From the NCBI GenBank assembly GCA_013399305.1, contig VXAI01000015.1, positions 2,827,329-2,891,328 on the forward strand: 64,000 bases of DNA. The letters are read 5' to 3'. The notes below the pieces were generated by a model, which saw only the letters and a list, made by a program, of their open reading frames with translations, was not told the DNA's origin and ran no database searches. The position numbers were made by a program, and so were the translations under genes. This document shows positions 38,112 through 49,490 of this stretch, one piece after another (position 1 is the stretch's first letter; each line of letters starts with the position of its first letter). This DNA is from Rostratula benghalensis (Eukaryota; Chordata; Aves; Charadriiformes; Rostratulidae).

Positions 38112-41100
38112 AAGCGTTGTGAGTTGCACTTAGTCTTATGCCCTGTGACTGCAAAATAGTGCTGTACAGTAACATTAACCTTATTTACTACAAGACAGCA
38201 CAGTCCTTCATCACTGACCCTTTGCTCAGCTTGAAACCTCAATAAGCAGGAAAGTAATTACTTAGGAAATCAGTCTTCCTGGATAACATGCCCTGCTCTC
38301 CTCACATTGTTTTAAAAGTGCAGATGTTTTATATCTATTTCACTCAGCCCTGAGAAATAGTTTATTGATGAGGGAAAATTAATCAGCCAGAGCTTTCACT
38401 CCTGAAATCAAGGTTTCGGTCTTTTATTCCTGAGAGGTTTTGCACACTTCATTACTTCCAGTTTATATGTGAAATCACTGTATTAATTTTCACATGAGTT
38501 GTTCTAGTATTTGAGTATCTTCTGTTCTGGGGGCATATCACATAAGACTGAACATATCTCAGCAAGTTCCTAGGTATGATTTTCAGTGGTGGTACCTTCT
38601 GCACTCCCTGAAGTATGGAAGCTGTGTCTGAAAAACCCTTTTTGGAAATTCAGTTACAGATCTTGAGATCTGTAGAGAATACAGAATAAGAAATCTCAAC
38701 CCTGTAATTCTGGGATAAGAGCTTTTTTTCAGCACTACAGGGCTTGATTTACCATGGACTTTCTGTAGGTTTACGTTCAAGCTCTTGCTGGAGTCACACT
38801 GGCACTGATACAGAAGTGAGTAAGGTCCAAACTCAAGCACTGACTAGTGATGAAATCTGATGCATGTACGTAGCTGGCTCCTGAGGGCAGTGATTTTATT
38901 CTGAACCCTAGTGAAGAAACCCCTTAATTCATCAGTGCCTAAACTGCCCAGAGACAGATGAGACAAGCAGTCCAAGGAGAGCGCCCAACCCTTGCTGACA
39001 AATATCAGGAGCACTGAGACGTTGTGATTGCATAAGTATCTCTCCTGCAAATTATGAATTACATGCCCTAAGATGCAGACACATCCGTGTTGAATTGCGA
39101 ACACTCCCCTCTCTCCCTGGGAACATGCACTTGGAGAGTGGAGCATCCAAATTGCAGCCACACTGCACTGATTTCCGATGGGCCTCTGGGGCAGCAGCAC
39201 ATGGATGGCTCTGCTAAAGGATTTGGCTCTGCTCTTGTGTTATGCCTGTCTACAGAAAGGCAATGCAATTTTGTGGTTTTTAAGTGTTATACCAGTGTAA
39301 TTATGGTATTGGGAAGAGGGAATGTGCAAGTGTTACTGATGAAAAGGATCAGGAAGTCTGTGCTTAGAAATGATAATTGAAATCACCCATGATGGGCACG
39401 TAGTAGCTGTAGAAAATTTAAGATATATTTTCAAAAGGAAAGGAAAATTGGACTAGTGAGCAAACTTTTTCAAAAATTGCTGTTGGTTTTGTACAGATTT
39501 TTGTTTCATAACCAGCTTTCCGAACCCTGTACTGCACCTATGATTTCTGTTTCAGAAATCTGGTTTGCATGCAGTGCAATCTGGTCCACACTGATGGTGT
39601 TTAGATCCAGGTGTCTGTTCAGGGCCTTCATAAGATTGCAGGACTGTTCATCAACATGAAACCTGCAAATTCATTTAGTCCTTGCTGACTACCCCTCTTA
39701 AGGCTTTCTTTGACACCGCCTTCAACAAATAGTAGATTTGTTTTGTGTCTCTCTGTTTATTTTGTGAAAGAAAAGGCTAATAACTTCATGACTGGTTTTG
39801 TGGTTGGTGTTGCTGAATACTTCCTCCCAGGTCTCCAGAGGGATTAGAGATTCTCAGTGTTAAAAAAAATGCATACCCTGATATCAGTGAGGATCAGAGC
39901 CCTGGCATTTCTGATGTTTGCATTGTATGAATAAATACCATCAATCTGCAGAATTGGGTGAGACATTTAGAAAGTAGAGTCCATTTCCTGTTTTCTTCTG
40001 GGATTATACAACAGAAGTGCTTGCTTCTTTTCTCTGAAGTTTTCTATTTGAAGCCTGATCCTCTGCTTTCCTGAACGCTAACAGTGGTGTGATCCTCCTC
40101 AGAGCCTTGCTGGGAAGGAGCAGGAACTGTCCCTCAAGTCAGTGGGACACCTTTTGGAAGTCATGTCAAGTGCACACCATAAAATGTCAGATCAGCTGTT
40201 GTGGTCCAAGTGACAAAGGGGATGTGGCCTTGAAATGCAAACAGAGGTAAAGAAAGAGCAAGAACAAAGTAGCAGATTTTGTAAAGATCTCTGATACAGT
40301 TTAAAGTCAGTTCTGGGGGTTTTTTTTCCACCTTAATTCTCTGAAATTCAGAACAATTGATGTTCCCCGAATCAGCTTCTGCAGGCAATCCATTTTGCAT
40401 GTTTGACATTTGAGATGTAAGATGTCTCTAACGCGCAGATTTAAATGAGGATTGTTATTTTGACTTGCTGTGTCCATCACGTCATTTTCCATTTGTGTTG
40501 CTGAGAACACGCTGCCCAAAAACGTCCTTATCATCTGGCAACAAAATCTGTAACAAAGGAACCTGTTTTGGAGGGTTTCTAATGAATTTGACTGTGCTCT
40601 GAAACAAGCTGGGTTTTTTTCTTCATGCAGAAGATACTACTGTGTTTTAGAACAGCGAGGAAGGTTGCCGGTGCCCTGAGCTCTGGCTCATCTTCCCTCA
40701 CCTGCCGTGATTATGATGGACTGCTCTGTGTTTGATTTCTTGATCAGCAGCCACTAACATTAGAGTCATTAGTCAGCCTGACGCAGCCAAGCACTGCACA
40801 GCTTTCCATTTTATCTTCCTCCAGCAGCACTGGTGCATTTCATTGTTGCATATGTTCTCACTTACTGCTTTAATATGCCTTAGCTTGATAACAGTAGGAA
40901 TGTGTATGTACATGCACTGTCAGCCACTCCACACAGCACTTGTGTCTCGTTCATGTATATAAATTAGCAGCTGATATGCCCAGAGAGAAGTGGTTTGTGC
41001 TGCCTCCCTCAGCTGGGAGTGTGCTCACCCCTCTCCTGCCAGTCTGTCGTAGTGATGGTGACACGGCCAGGCTGGGTCTTTGCTGCTCTGGGAGGAAATC

Positions 41101-41699
41101 CGTCTGTGTCCCTGAGCTTAGGGGTTGTCACCTAAAAATAAAGGCGATGACTCTGTATTGATTATGGCCATCTTTTCAGTTGCTGCTCCGCAGGAGCCTG
41201 TAGCAGAGCTGTTTCTTTTTCATTTGTCCAGGTTCTGACTGGTATCCTGCCTGGTCCAAAAATATACTTCTGTGGGACATCAGAGAGTTATTCTACATCA
41301 CTATTGCCCTGTCTTTCATAGCCAAGCATTCTGGGCTGCTTTTTTTCCACATACTATACATCTCCAAAGGGGTTAACAAACCGTCATTAAGCTTGTCAGG
41401 TTTGTTTTTTGGTTGGTTTTTTTTTTTTTTCCTGTAGCTCTTGGGCAGCAAATCTGTCCTTGAGTTCTGTTCTCACAGCAGCCTGCTGTGACTCTTTCTT
41501 GCAGAAGACGAGTCTTAATTAAAAAATAAATGTTTACGCAGGTACCATGCAAGTTTCCACATTTGTCTGTCAGAGCAGGGTGAGGTTCTGCTTAGGAACC
41601 TGAATCAAAGACACATTCTACCAGGAAGGGTGGAAAACTAAAAGGTATGGTGTGGGACGTGTCATTCAAATCATTTCTCTCTCTCTGTCCTTATCCCTT

Positions 41700-41772
41700 G
41701 GTATATACGTTTATGTTTATATATTTATTTATAGTTATATTTGTGTTTGTATTTATGTATTTGCATGTGATT
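41700..41772. repeat. AT-rich low-complexity tract
   Basis: About 70 bp of TATA, TTTAT and TGTTT words in intron 5. No function suggested. Confidence 0.5.
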
Positions 41773-43049
41773 CATTGTAGATCAGTTTTCCTGGAAATTA
41801 GGCTCATTGTGTGCTCTGAAAACTGTTTCAAATGTGACCTGATTGCATACTGATCTTAAAGCAGGTAGAGAACAGTGCAAGGGCAAGGAGACTTACCATA
41901 TCATGTGCAGTACGTCAGCCTAGTGATCGTCCCTTTCTCCTTCACTTCTTCCCAGTGAGGCCTCCAGGCAGCATCCTTCAGTTGCTTGTAAAGGGAAGGA
42001 GGGGGATGCACCTGGCTGAAGAAATGGGCATTGGCATCTGCTGGAGTTTTGCTGACAGAGCCATGCTCCTGGAGATGTCACTGAAGTGAAATGGTTGTGA
42101 CTCAGACCTACAGCAAGGGGTTTTCATCTCTGCTCAACGTGTCCTCTCTTCCTGGTACCCCATCCTCTTCCATACAGCACCTCTCTTCCCTCAGAGCCAC
42201 CTGTACTCTACCAGCAGCAACAGCAGGCAGGAAGGAAGGGAGCATTTACCACCACAAAGTGCTGCTCTGTGTGCTGCCTTTTTCCCCAGAGTATTACCCC
42301 AAGTAATGTCTCTCTCATATCTCCCTCACTGCAGCCATTCCATCAGGTAATTTCCACAAATTGACTGTGCTGTATCATTCTCCAGTGCAGAATCAATACT
42401 CTTCTACTCTACATTTTAAGGTTTTAGCTACAAGAGCCATTTTGCTGTTTCCTATGTTATCCTTTGAGTGCTGCTGTTGATTATAATTAATGCTTATAAC
42501 ATCCTCAGTTGTGTCAAAGAGTATTCCAGTGATCAATTAAGTTTTCCAACACCTTTGAGGTGCTGGTAAAAAATAATGCACCTCTAATTGCTGTTTTGTT
42601 ATAATTTCCTTCTAAAAATATCACTGTTTTACTCGAAAGTCCGTGATTTAAGGAAAAAAGGCCTTTTATATGAAGCAGGTACAGTTTAGGTTAATATATT
42701 TTACTCTGAAGCTGTGAAGTGTTAAGGGCATGCACCTTCTCCTTTGCTGCCCCTGGGCTAGTGAGCAGTGTGTAAGACATGCTAATGCAGTTGCTTTTGC
42801 TCATATATCCATTTCTGAATTTCAAGGGAAGCCTTTGCTGTGCTCTACTAAAAGCAGTAGATATGCTGGACTGTTTCAGGTACTGGAAAAACCCAGTGAT
42901 TACAGCCAAGGGAGGCTGTCATGCATATATCAGTGTAACACTGTAGTCCAGTATAAAATTATCCACTTACATGCTTAAAGCAATTTTAGAAGAGAATCTC
43001 AAGCTTTCAAGCTGCCGGATCAGCTCCCAGACTTTGCCCAGTATTTTAT

Positions 43050-43160
43050 GTGTGTTTCACAGATGGAAAAGCAGAGGCAGAGGGCAGTGACTCACTGAAG
43101 ACCAGATGAATGACAGAGCTGGGAAGAGAGTCTGGGTCCCCCCACTCACGGTGCTGTTAC
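43050..43160 (+). mobile_element. MIR-like SINE relic (candidate)
   Basis: The run TTTCACAGATGGAAAAGCAG, AGGCAGAGGGCAGTGACTCA and GACAGAGCTGGGAAGAGAGT follows the order of the MIR core and 3' region: ACAGATGAGGAAACTGAGGC, a GTGACTTGCC-like block, then CAGAGCTGGGATT. Gaps and substitutions are many, as expected for an element over 100 million years old. Edges are approximate. Confidence 0.6.
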
Positions 43161-45711
43161 CAGCTCACTGGGCTGTGCAATCGCATTACACTCCGTTTAC
43201 AGTTGGGTCACTCAAAGCACAGGGAAGTTTAGGGCCTAGGCTTGATGAGGTCTGAATGCCCAAAACTGGTTGAACCTGCTGGAAGTGTTGAACATGTGGT
43301 ATGCAGAAAACTCAACAGCGTAGGGAAGTTCTTCCATCGCGTCAGGATGCAGCTGGGGCAGAGCCACGGCCTGCTCAGCTCAGCTTCAGGGGTTGCAGCC
43401 GTGATGCTGTGCAGAAGAGCAGTGGCTGCAGGCAGCCAAATTCAGGTAGAGAAAGGCACTGACGGTGGCAATTTTTGACTGGCTTCTCTGAAAAGCTGGA
43501 TGTGCTTCCTTCTGCCGTTGCACTGCTGTTGTTGCTTGTTCCTGAAAACATTTTGTTTTTCTAAATAAGCCATAAAAGGCTTGTGGAGTCTGTGGTTGAA
43601 TGTATGTACTGAGAAGAAATAAAACCTAGAAGAGAGAGAGGGAGTTGCAAAGGCAGTCCTCAGTGGCATTCATCTGTGAGTGATGATTATGTAGTTGCAT
43701 CTCAAATGTTTTTCCCACCCCCATTCAATTAACAAGTCAGTGTTTTAATGGACAAAGCCGACAGCTGCAAAAATCCATCCCCCAGAGAGAGAGAGATTCC
43801 AGCACCTGAGAGCAGTCTGCAAAGCTGAGCAGTACCATTCCTCATTAGGAACGACAGAGAAACGTTCTCATGGGAGCATCCTACCGCTGAAAGGAGCTGC
43901 TTCCAGAGGATTTGGGGGTTGGGGGGCTGGAAAGAGAATGACTCTTGAGCCCAAACCAGCAGCTCAGTTTGGCATAGCAGTGATGCTCTAGCCTTCATGC
44001 CAGTCAAGCCTGTGTTTTACTTTAAATACATAAAAAGGAAAACAAGGAAAGTGGCGTGCATTTTTTCCCCCACCTCCTTCCCTTTTTTGTCATGGTTAAC
44101 ACTTAAGAAATGCCTAAATATTCCCTCAAAGGCTTGTTTCATTTCAGAGCTCCTAGGTCATGTCCTTTTATTTCAGTTTCTAGATTCAATTTATTCCTTG
44201 GTAGCCTTAAATAGGGTTTTCAGTGAGACAGGATGAGACAATAGGATATAGGTATAGGATATGTCTGTGTGTACAAGAGAGCTCTCAGTCTTTTTAGGCA
44301 AGTCTGTCTTCAGGCACAGCTCTAGGAACTAAAAGCAGGAAGATGCATTTTACCAAGTAACTTGAATTTATAAATGCCATCCATCTTGCAGAGATCTTGG
44401 TCTGTAAGTATATGCATCAGCAGAAGATGGATGTGTCCAGCCAGGAGTACCCAGGACAATGTGTGGTTTTCACAGAACTCTGAGACCACATATGCAGACT
44501 AGAGACTAATTCAACAGCAAGTCTTCACAAATAACAGTACCAAGGAGAGATGTGCTGGAATTTCTTGCACATACAAAAGGGGACTTCGGGGTGTGGGAGA
44601 GATCCAAGCACTGAGGGAGCTGGTGGTGACTCTGCTCCAGCTTCTTTGTAGTGTCTGTGACATCTGGCCTCAGTTTCCTCTAGCCTTTTTGACTGAGTGG
44701 GTGCAGGGATCTGGCTGAGAGCCCCAGTTCAGTCCAAAGTCATCTGTGAAAGCCAGATGTTTGCCTTTCAATCTTGTCCCCCCAGCTCATGATCCAGTGA
44801 AGGCATCTCCCTCTGTGAGGGTGAAACGTGAGAGTTAATCAAGCTGTTTCAACTTCTGTGTCAGGAACAGCGCTGATCAAATGTGTTTCTATCAACAGCT
44901 GCCTTTTTCAATTATGCAGGGAAAACCTGAGAGGGATAGTGTGCACTGCAGAATAGGCTTGTAATGATCTGAGAGGTTGCAGTGGCTTTCAAACTGAGAA
45001 AAAGTGCAAGGGAGAGATGCTGAAGCAGTACCAGCAACGTGAGTGCTACAGCAGAGTCCATTACAGATAAGTAACGGCAGCGCTTCAGCAAATGAACCTT
45101 TTCAAGGGTACAAAATAGTTCCTGCCATAAGTTGGACCGTGTTCTGCAATGTCAGGGTATGCGTTAGGCCCAGGAGCAAAGAATTGTTTTATCTAACCAT
45201 ATCTTGGCTGTTTGTTTGAAGCCTTTTTAACCTCCTGCTGTAGAAATGGTGAACTGCTGATGAGAAAAACGACCTGATGTGATAACACCATTCCAGCAGC
45301 CACCTGCTGCTACCGGTGGGATCCACCAACACATGAGTAAAAAATGTGCCCATTTCCCCAGCCAGGGCGGTTTTTCACATGTGTATGAAACTGCCTCATG
45401 AATATGTTTCTCAGATGCCATCAGCAAATACCTTGTGAATAGCTTTCTGTATCAGGTGAAGAAACGTGCAGGTGTCTGGGACAAGAGAGACTTCACAGTG
45501 ACAGTGTAATATAAGTGCATTACAAAGGAGACTTCTAAAAATAGGTTTTAGACCTTTTCCATCATCTTTGTTTCACTGAAACTAGCAAATGTCACTAGCT
45601 TGTATTGCATTGAAATAATGCTTGTGCTCATATGGTAAATGATCTCCAAATTTGTTGTCATGTAGTGCTGCTCAGTGACAGGGTTCAGATTGCTTTGTAA
45701 AAGAGAGCAGA

Positions 45712-45825
45712 ACCAGAGTTTTACACAGGAAGAAATGTGATGCTCAGAGAAGGGGAGTGATTTATCTGAAATCACGCAGTTGGTCAGTGGCAGATCTGAA
45801 GGCAGACTCTCTTCCTCTGAAAATT
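45712..45825 (+). mobile_element. MIR-like SINE relic
   Basis: TTTTACACAGGAAGAAATGT, then GCTCAGAGAAGGGGAGTGAT, then TCACGCAGTTGGTCAGTGGC and AGATCTGAAGGCAGACTCTC follow the MIR order (acagatgaggaaact, gctcagagaggttaagtgact, tcacacagctagtaagtggc, agagctgggatt). It is the clearest MIR match in the window. Edges are approximate. Confidence 0.7.
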
Positions 45826-46401
45826 TTTCCTTTTCTAAAGACTGACCTCAGCAAACATAGAAATGTTAATCATGGAACAGCTTCACAAAGGCTGAAATTT
45901 ATCTGCTGAAGTTGACTGTAGGAAGTCATCCCTGCCAAACTGCACACCATGATTGATCTATGGCTCTTGATGTGCACTTACTTTTAATATGCGGAACTCC
46001 TCATTTCTGACATTTCTTTGAGTATTAATCTTCAAATAAAGTGTTTTCTGGTTCTTGTGCTACTCCGTATGGTAGAGAACTTCAACTCCAGCGCAGAGGT
46101 TGTGTCTACAAAACAAAGGAGAAACAGCCTGATGCTTCACTTAAATGCATGGAGTGCTTGACTTCTTCACATCTTGTGTGTGTCTCACAGACGGCTGATC
46201 CAAGTGTGTCTGGCACTGTGCTGGTTATTTGGGTGACTTTGGTCCCACAAGGCCCTCTGTCCACTAGGAGATGAAATGCGATGCCAACAGATATGTTTAA
46301 ACTTGAAGACTCAGAACCTTTTTGTCTGTGTAAATCCGTTATGAGGTGGGCTCTGTAGTAGCTAATAAACAACGTAATTTTTTGCTTGAATCTCTCTGCA
46401 G

Positions 46402-46519
46402 GACACCAGCCATGATTGGATGCTCATTTGTAGTGGACCGAGAGTATTTTGGTGAGATTGGCTTGCTTGACCCTGGTATGGAGGTCTATGGAGGAGAAAA
46501 CATTGAATTAGGCATGAGG
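46402..46519 (+). CDS. GALNT9: GALNT9 coding exon 6: catalytic loop segment with Tyr-Gly-Gly-Glu-Asn
   Basis: The acceptor is CTCTCTGCAG and the donor a consensus GTGAGT at 46520. The first G completes Arg and the exon ends on a codon boundary after Met-Arg. About residues 321-360. It reads TPAMIGCSFVVDREYFGEIG, then LLDPGMEVYGGENIELGMR. In canonical active enzymes the matching parts are Met-Ala-Gly-Gly and Trp-Gly-Gly-Glu-Asn; here they are Met-Ile-Gly-Cys and Tyr-Gly-Gly-Glu-Asn, a known mark of the Y group, several of which show weak or no activity on common test peptides. The next expected residues (Val-Trp-x-Cys-Gly-Gly) are not found before 64000. Confidence 0.96.
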
Positions 46520-46524
46520 GTGAG

Positions 46525-46542
46525 TAACAAACAAACAAAAAA
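46525..46542. repeat. (CAAA)n short tract next to the exon 6 donor
   Basis: AACAAACAAACAAAAAA begins a few bases after the GTGAGT donor. Simple sequence only. Confidence 0.5.
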
Positions 46543-47939
46543 CTTTGTGCTATGTCCATCTGCAAAGAAAGATGGGGAGCCTGTGGTCCAACAGAATTGC
46601 TGTCTGACTGATAGGCTATTATGCTAAAGTAATTGATATTGCAACGCTATCTGGAACTGACAGCCCCAGTAAATGAATGTCCCTGGACTTACTGGCCTTG
46701 AGAGAACTGATAACAGTCAGAAATACTGTTTGTTGGCTCATTCTGTCAGTGTCTCTCCCCATTCCCAGTATCTCTGCTTGTGCAAACAGCTACACTAATT
46801 CTTCGTGTGCTCACTGTGCCTGGGTGATGTGTGCTTGTGCCTAGCAGGGGCAGTACCAACAGAAAGCTAAGGCCAGGCTGGTAGGAGTCAGTTGTGGTGT
46901 CCTATGTACCACACATGATGTGGTATTGTAAAACTTTAAGGGTCTTCCACATAGAATCAAAACTACAGGGTACTACAGATATTTACTCCTGTCGGATGGG
47001 TCAGTGCAAAATGTGACAGATGGCTTTGGGACAGCATCAGTGCTTCTACACCTATAGCAGGCTCGGTACTTGTGATCTTTTGCCCTTGTTTTCAAGGTGG
47101 TGCTTGCCAGAAGTTCAAGGAACATGTCTTTGCTTAGCACTTGAAAATTACGCCACTTAATGTTGCATGAACTCAGTTTCCTCGTTATAAAGCTGGCCAC
47201 TTAATTATTTTCCCCTTACTCTTTATTCTCTGCTTCATAGTAACACGTCCCTGGTGCATGTAATATGCTCATTAAGGCATATATTCTGCTCAATGTGAAA
47301 CACTGAACATCAAATTAGTCCATTCTTTATCTGACTTTTTTTTTTTTGTAAAATGGCTACAAACTCCTTCTCACCAGTGGGCTGAGGAAGAAGGTCATTG
47401 CAGCAAGAGTTTATTTTCCCATACGGGTGTGTATTTATTATTCCAGCATCGCAAGAGGGATTGGGTTTGTAATGGGACTGTGCGAATGCACTGCTTATAC
47501 TTTAAGGTTCAGAATTCACATAGGGGACAGAAAAACTGCTACCACAAATCATCCAATTTTCCTTAAGAGGGTCAGGCTATTACCGGGATTGTGTGAGCTT
47601 TCCTTTATCATTGTGCAGGGCTTTGAGCTGTTTGAAACTTTTTCCACATGGCTGCTCCCAGAATAGATTGAACGCTCTGGCAAAACTCTGGCATAGCTGA
47701 TGAATAAGCCTCTAAGAAATCTGAAAGCTGTCACTATTCCTTAGACGAGAAGAACTTGCTGAGTATGATTAGGGGTCCTGGTAAACAGAGGCAGAGGTTT
47801 TAATAGGATTATGAAATGGCACTTGTTTGAAGAAATGAGGATTTGAAATGAGCAAAGACTTTTCAGGGGTAGGGAACCTGTAATGTCTGCAGAAACCTAG
47901 GATCTAGAAACCTGCTTTCATTCTTTGGGTTGGATTTTG

Positions 47940-47976
47940 GGGTGGTTTTTTTTTTTGTTTGCTTGGGTTTTTTTTG
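47940..47976. repeat. T/G-rich tract
   Basis: Runs of 12 T and 8 T separated by GTTTGCTTGGG. Simple sequence in intron 6. Confidence 0.5.
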
Positions 47977-48397
47977 CCATATAAAGAATAATTAACCCTA
48001 CTGTTTTAAAAAGTCTATAAAAGTACAGGAGCATGAGTGAGTTCATTCTGACGTAGGCTGTATGTCCATAGAGTAAATCTGTTACTCTACGTTGTCAGCC
48101 TGGATCTAGCACGGTAAGGAATATACAGTCTCTGTCTCCTAATTTGCAAGTCCTACGTGCAATCCCCTCCTGCGTGTCTTTCATAGCTGTCAGAAACTAG
48201 CAGCATGAAAATGCACAGGAACCTTCTCCCTTCCCTCTAGGATATTTATAAAATCACTGTGAATTTACAAAGTTTTCTTTTCCTTCTTTAACTCCAGAGT
48301 CTTAAAGTAAGTTGCAAAAAATCATTCCATTCCTAAGGTCTGGTGCACTGACCCAGGTGGGGATATTTGGCATATCCCCAATGCCAGCACAGAGGGG

Positions 48398-49490
48398 TCA
48401 CAGGATTGTAGAATACCAGGTTGAAAGGGACCTCAAGGATCATCTGGTCCAACCTTCTGTGGCAAGAGCATGGCCTAGACAAGATGGTCCAGCACCTTGT
48501 CCAGCTGGATCTTAAAAGTGTCCAGTGTTGGGGAATCCACGACTCCCCTGGGGAGATTAATCCAATGGTAGATTGTTCTCAGTGGGAAAGATCTTCCTTA
48601 TGTCCAATCAGAGTCTCCCCAGTAATAATTTGTACCCAATGCCCCTTGCCTTTTCTATGTAACTTCTTGTAAAAAGGGAGTTTCCATCTTCTTTGTAGCT
48701 ACCTTTTAAATACTGGAACATAGTGATAAGGTCCCCCATAAGCCTTTTTTTCTCAAATCCAAAGCAAGCCAGTTCTCTAAGCCTTTCCTTAAATGACAGG
48801 CTTCCCCATCCTTTGATCATCTTGGTGGCCCTTCTCTGGCCCTTCTCCAGCCTGTCCACATCTTTTGTGTAGCAGGTACCAAAACTGAACAGCGTTCCAG
48901 GTGTGGCCTGAGCAACGCTGAGCAGAGTGGGATAATGACTTCTCTCTGCTGGTGATGCCCTTGTTGATGCAACCTACCATCCTGTTGTCTTTCTTTGCCT
49001 CAGCAGCACACTGTTCACTCATGTTGAGCTTGTTGTCCACCAGAGCCCCCAGGTCCCTTTCCCAGCCAAGTAGATCCCAACACTCCTGGATTATGTTTGC
49101 CCACATGCCAGACCTTACACTTGTTCTTGCTGAACTTCCTAAGGTTCTTGTTACCCCACTCTTCCAGATTGCCTAGGTCTTCCTGCAGGGTGGCTCTCCC
49201 TTCTGAAGTGCCTACTTCCACACTCAGTTTGATGTCATCAGCAGATTTTGTCAGGGTACACTGATCCTATCATCCAGATCACGTATGAAGACATTAAACA
49301 ATGTTGGACTCCATACTGGTCCCTGTGGCACCCCACCTGTGACAGGTTACCAGTTTGAAAAGGAGCGATTGACCCTCTGGGTGCAGCTGGTTGGCCAGTT
49401 CCCCACCCATTGCTGGCTACACCTTAACCCATCAGCTTCTCCAGGAGGAGGCTGTGGGGAACCATGTCTAAAGCCTGTTGCCCTTGTGTG
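48398..49490 (-). mobile_element. CR1 LINE copy, 5'-truncated, about 1.1 kb, reverse orientation
   Basis: The 3' end is at about 48398 (on the - strand AAGGTTGGACCAGATGATCC, then AGGTCCCTTTCAACC). Going up in coordinate one meets the C-terminal part of the CR1 ORF2 protein: the - strand at 48608-48859 reads QRRATKMIKGWGSLSFKERL and later KEDGNSLFTRS, and 49015-49221 reads LGNLEEWGNKNLRKFSKNKC. The last part, at about 49240-49340, matches the reverse transcriptase Val-Pro-Gln-Gly stretch. The protein is broken by frame shifts and stops, so the copy is dead. The 5' end is approximate; the endonuclease and most of the polymerase domain are missing. Confidence 0.92.

Larger units (their letters stand above)
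36957..46401 (+). other. GALNT9 intron 5 (about 9.4 kb)
   Basis: The intron runs from GTAAAT to CTCTCTGCAG. It contains local tandem duplications at 37491-38111, an AT-rich tract near 41700, and two MIR-like relics at about 43050 and 45715. I see no other gene. Confidence 0.82.

Noticed and set aside
43914..43926. GGGGGTTGGGGGG as a G-quadruplex seed
   Set aside because: Only two G runs are close together; four separate runs are needed for a convincing quadruplex.
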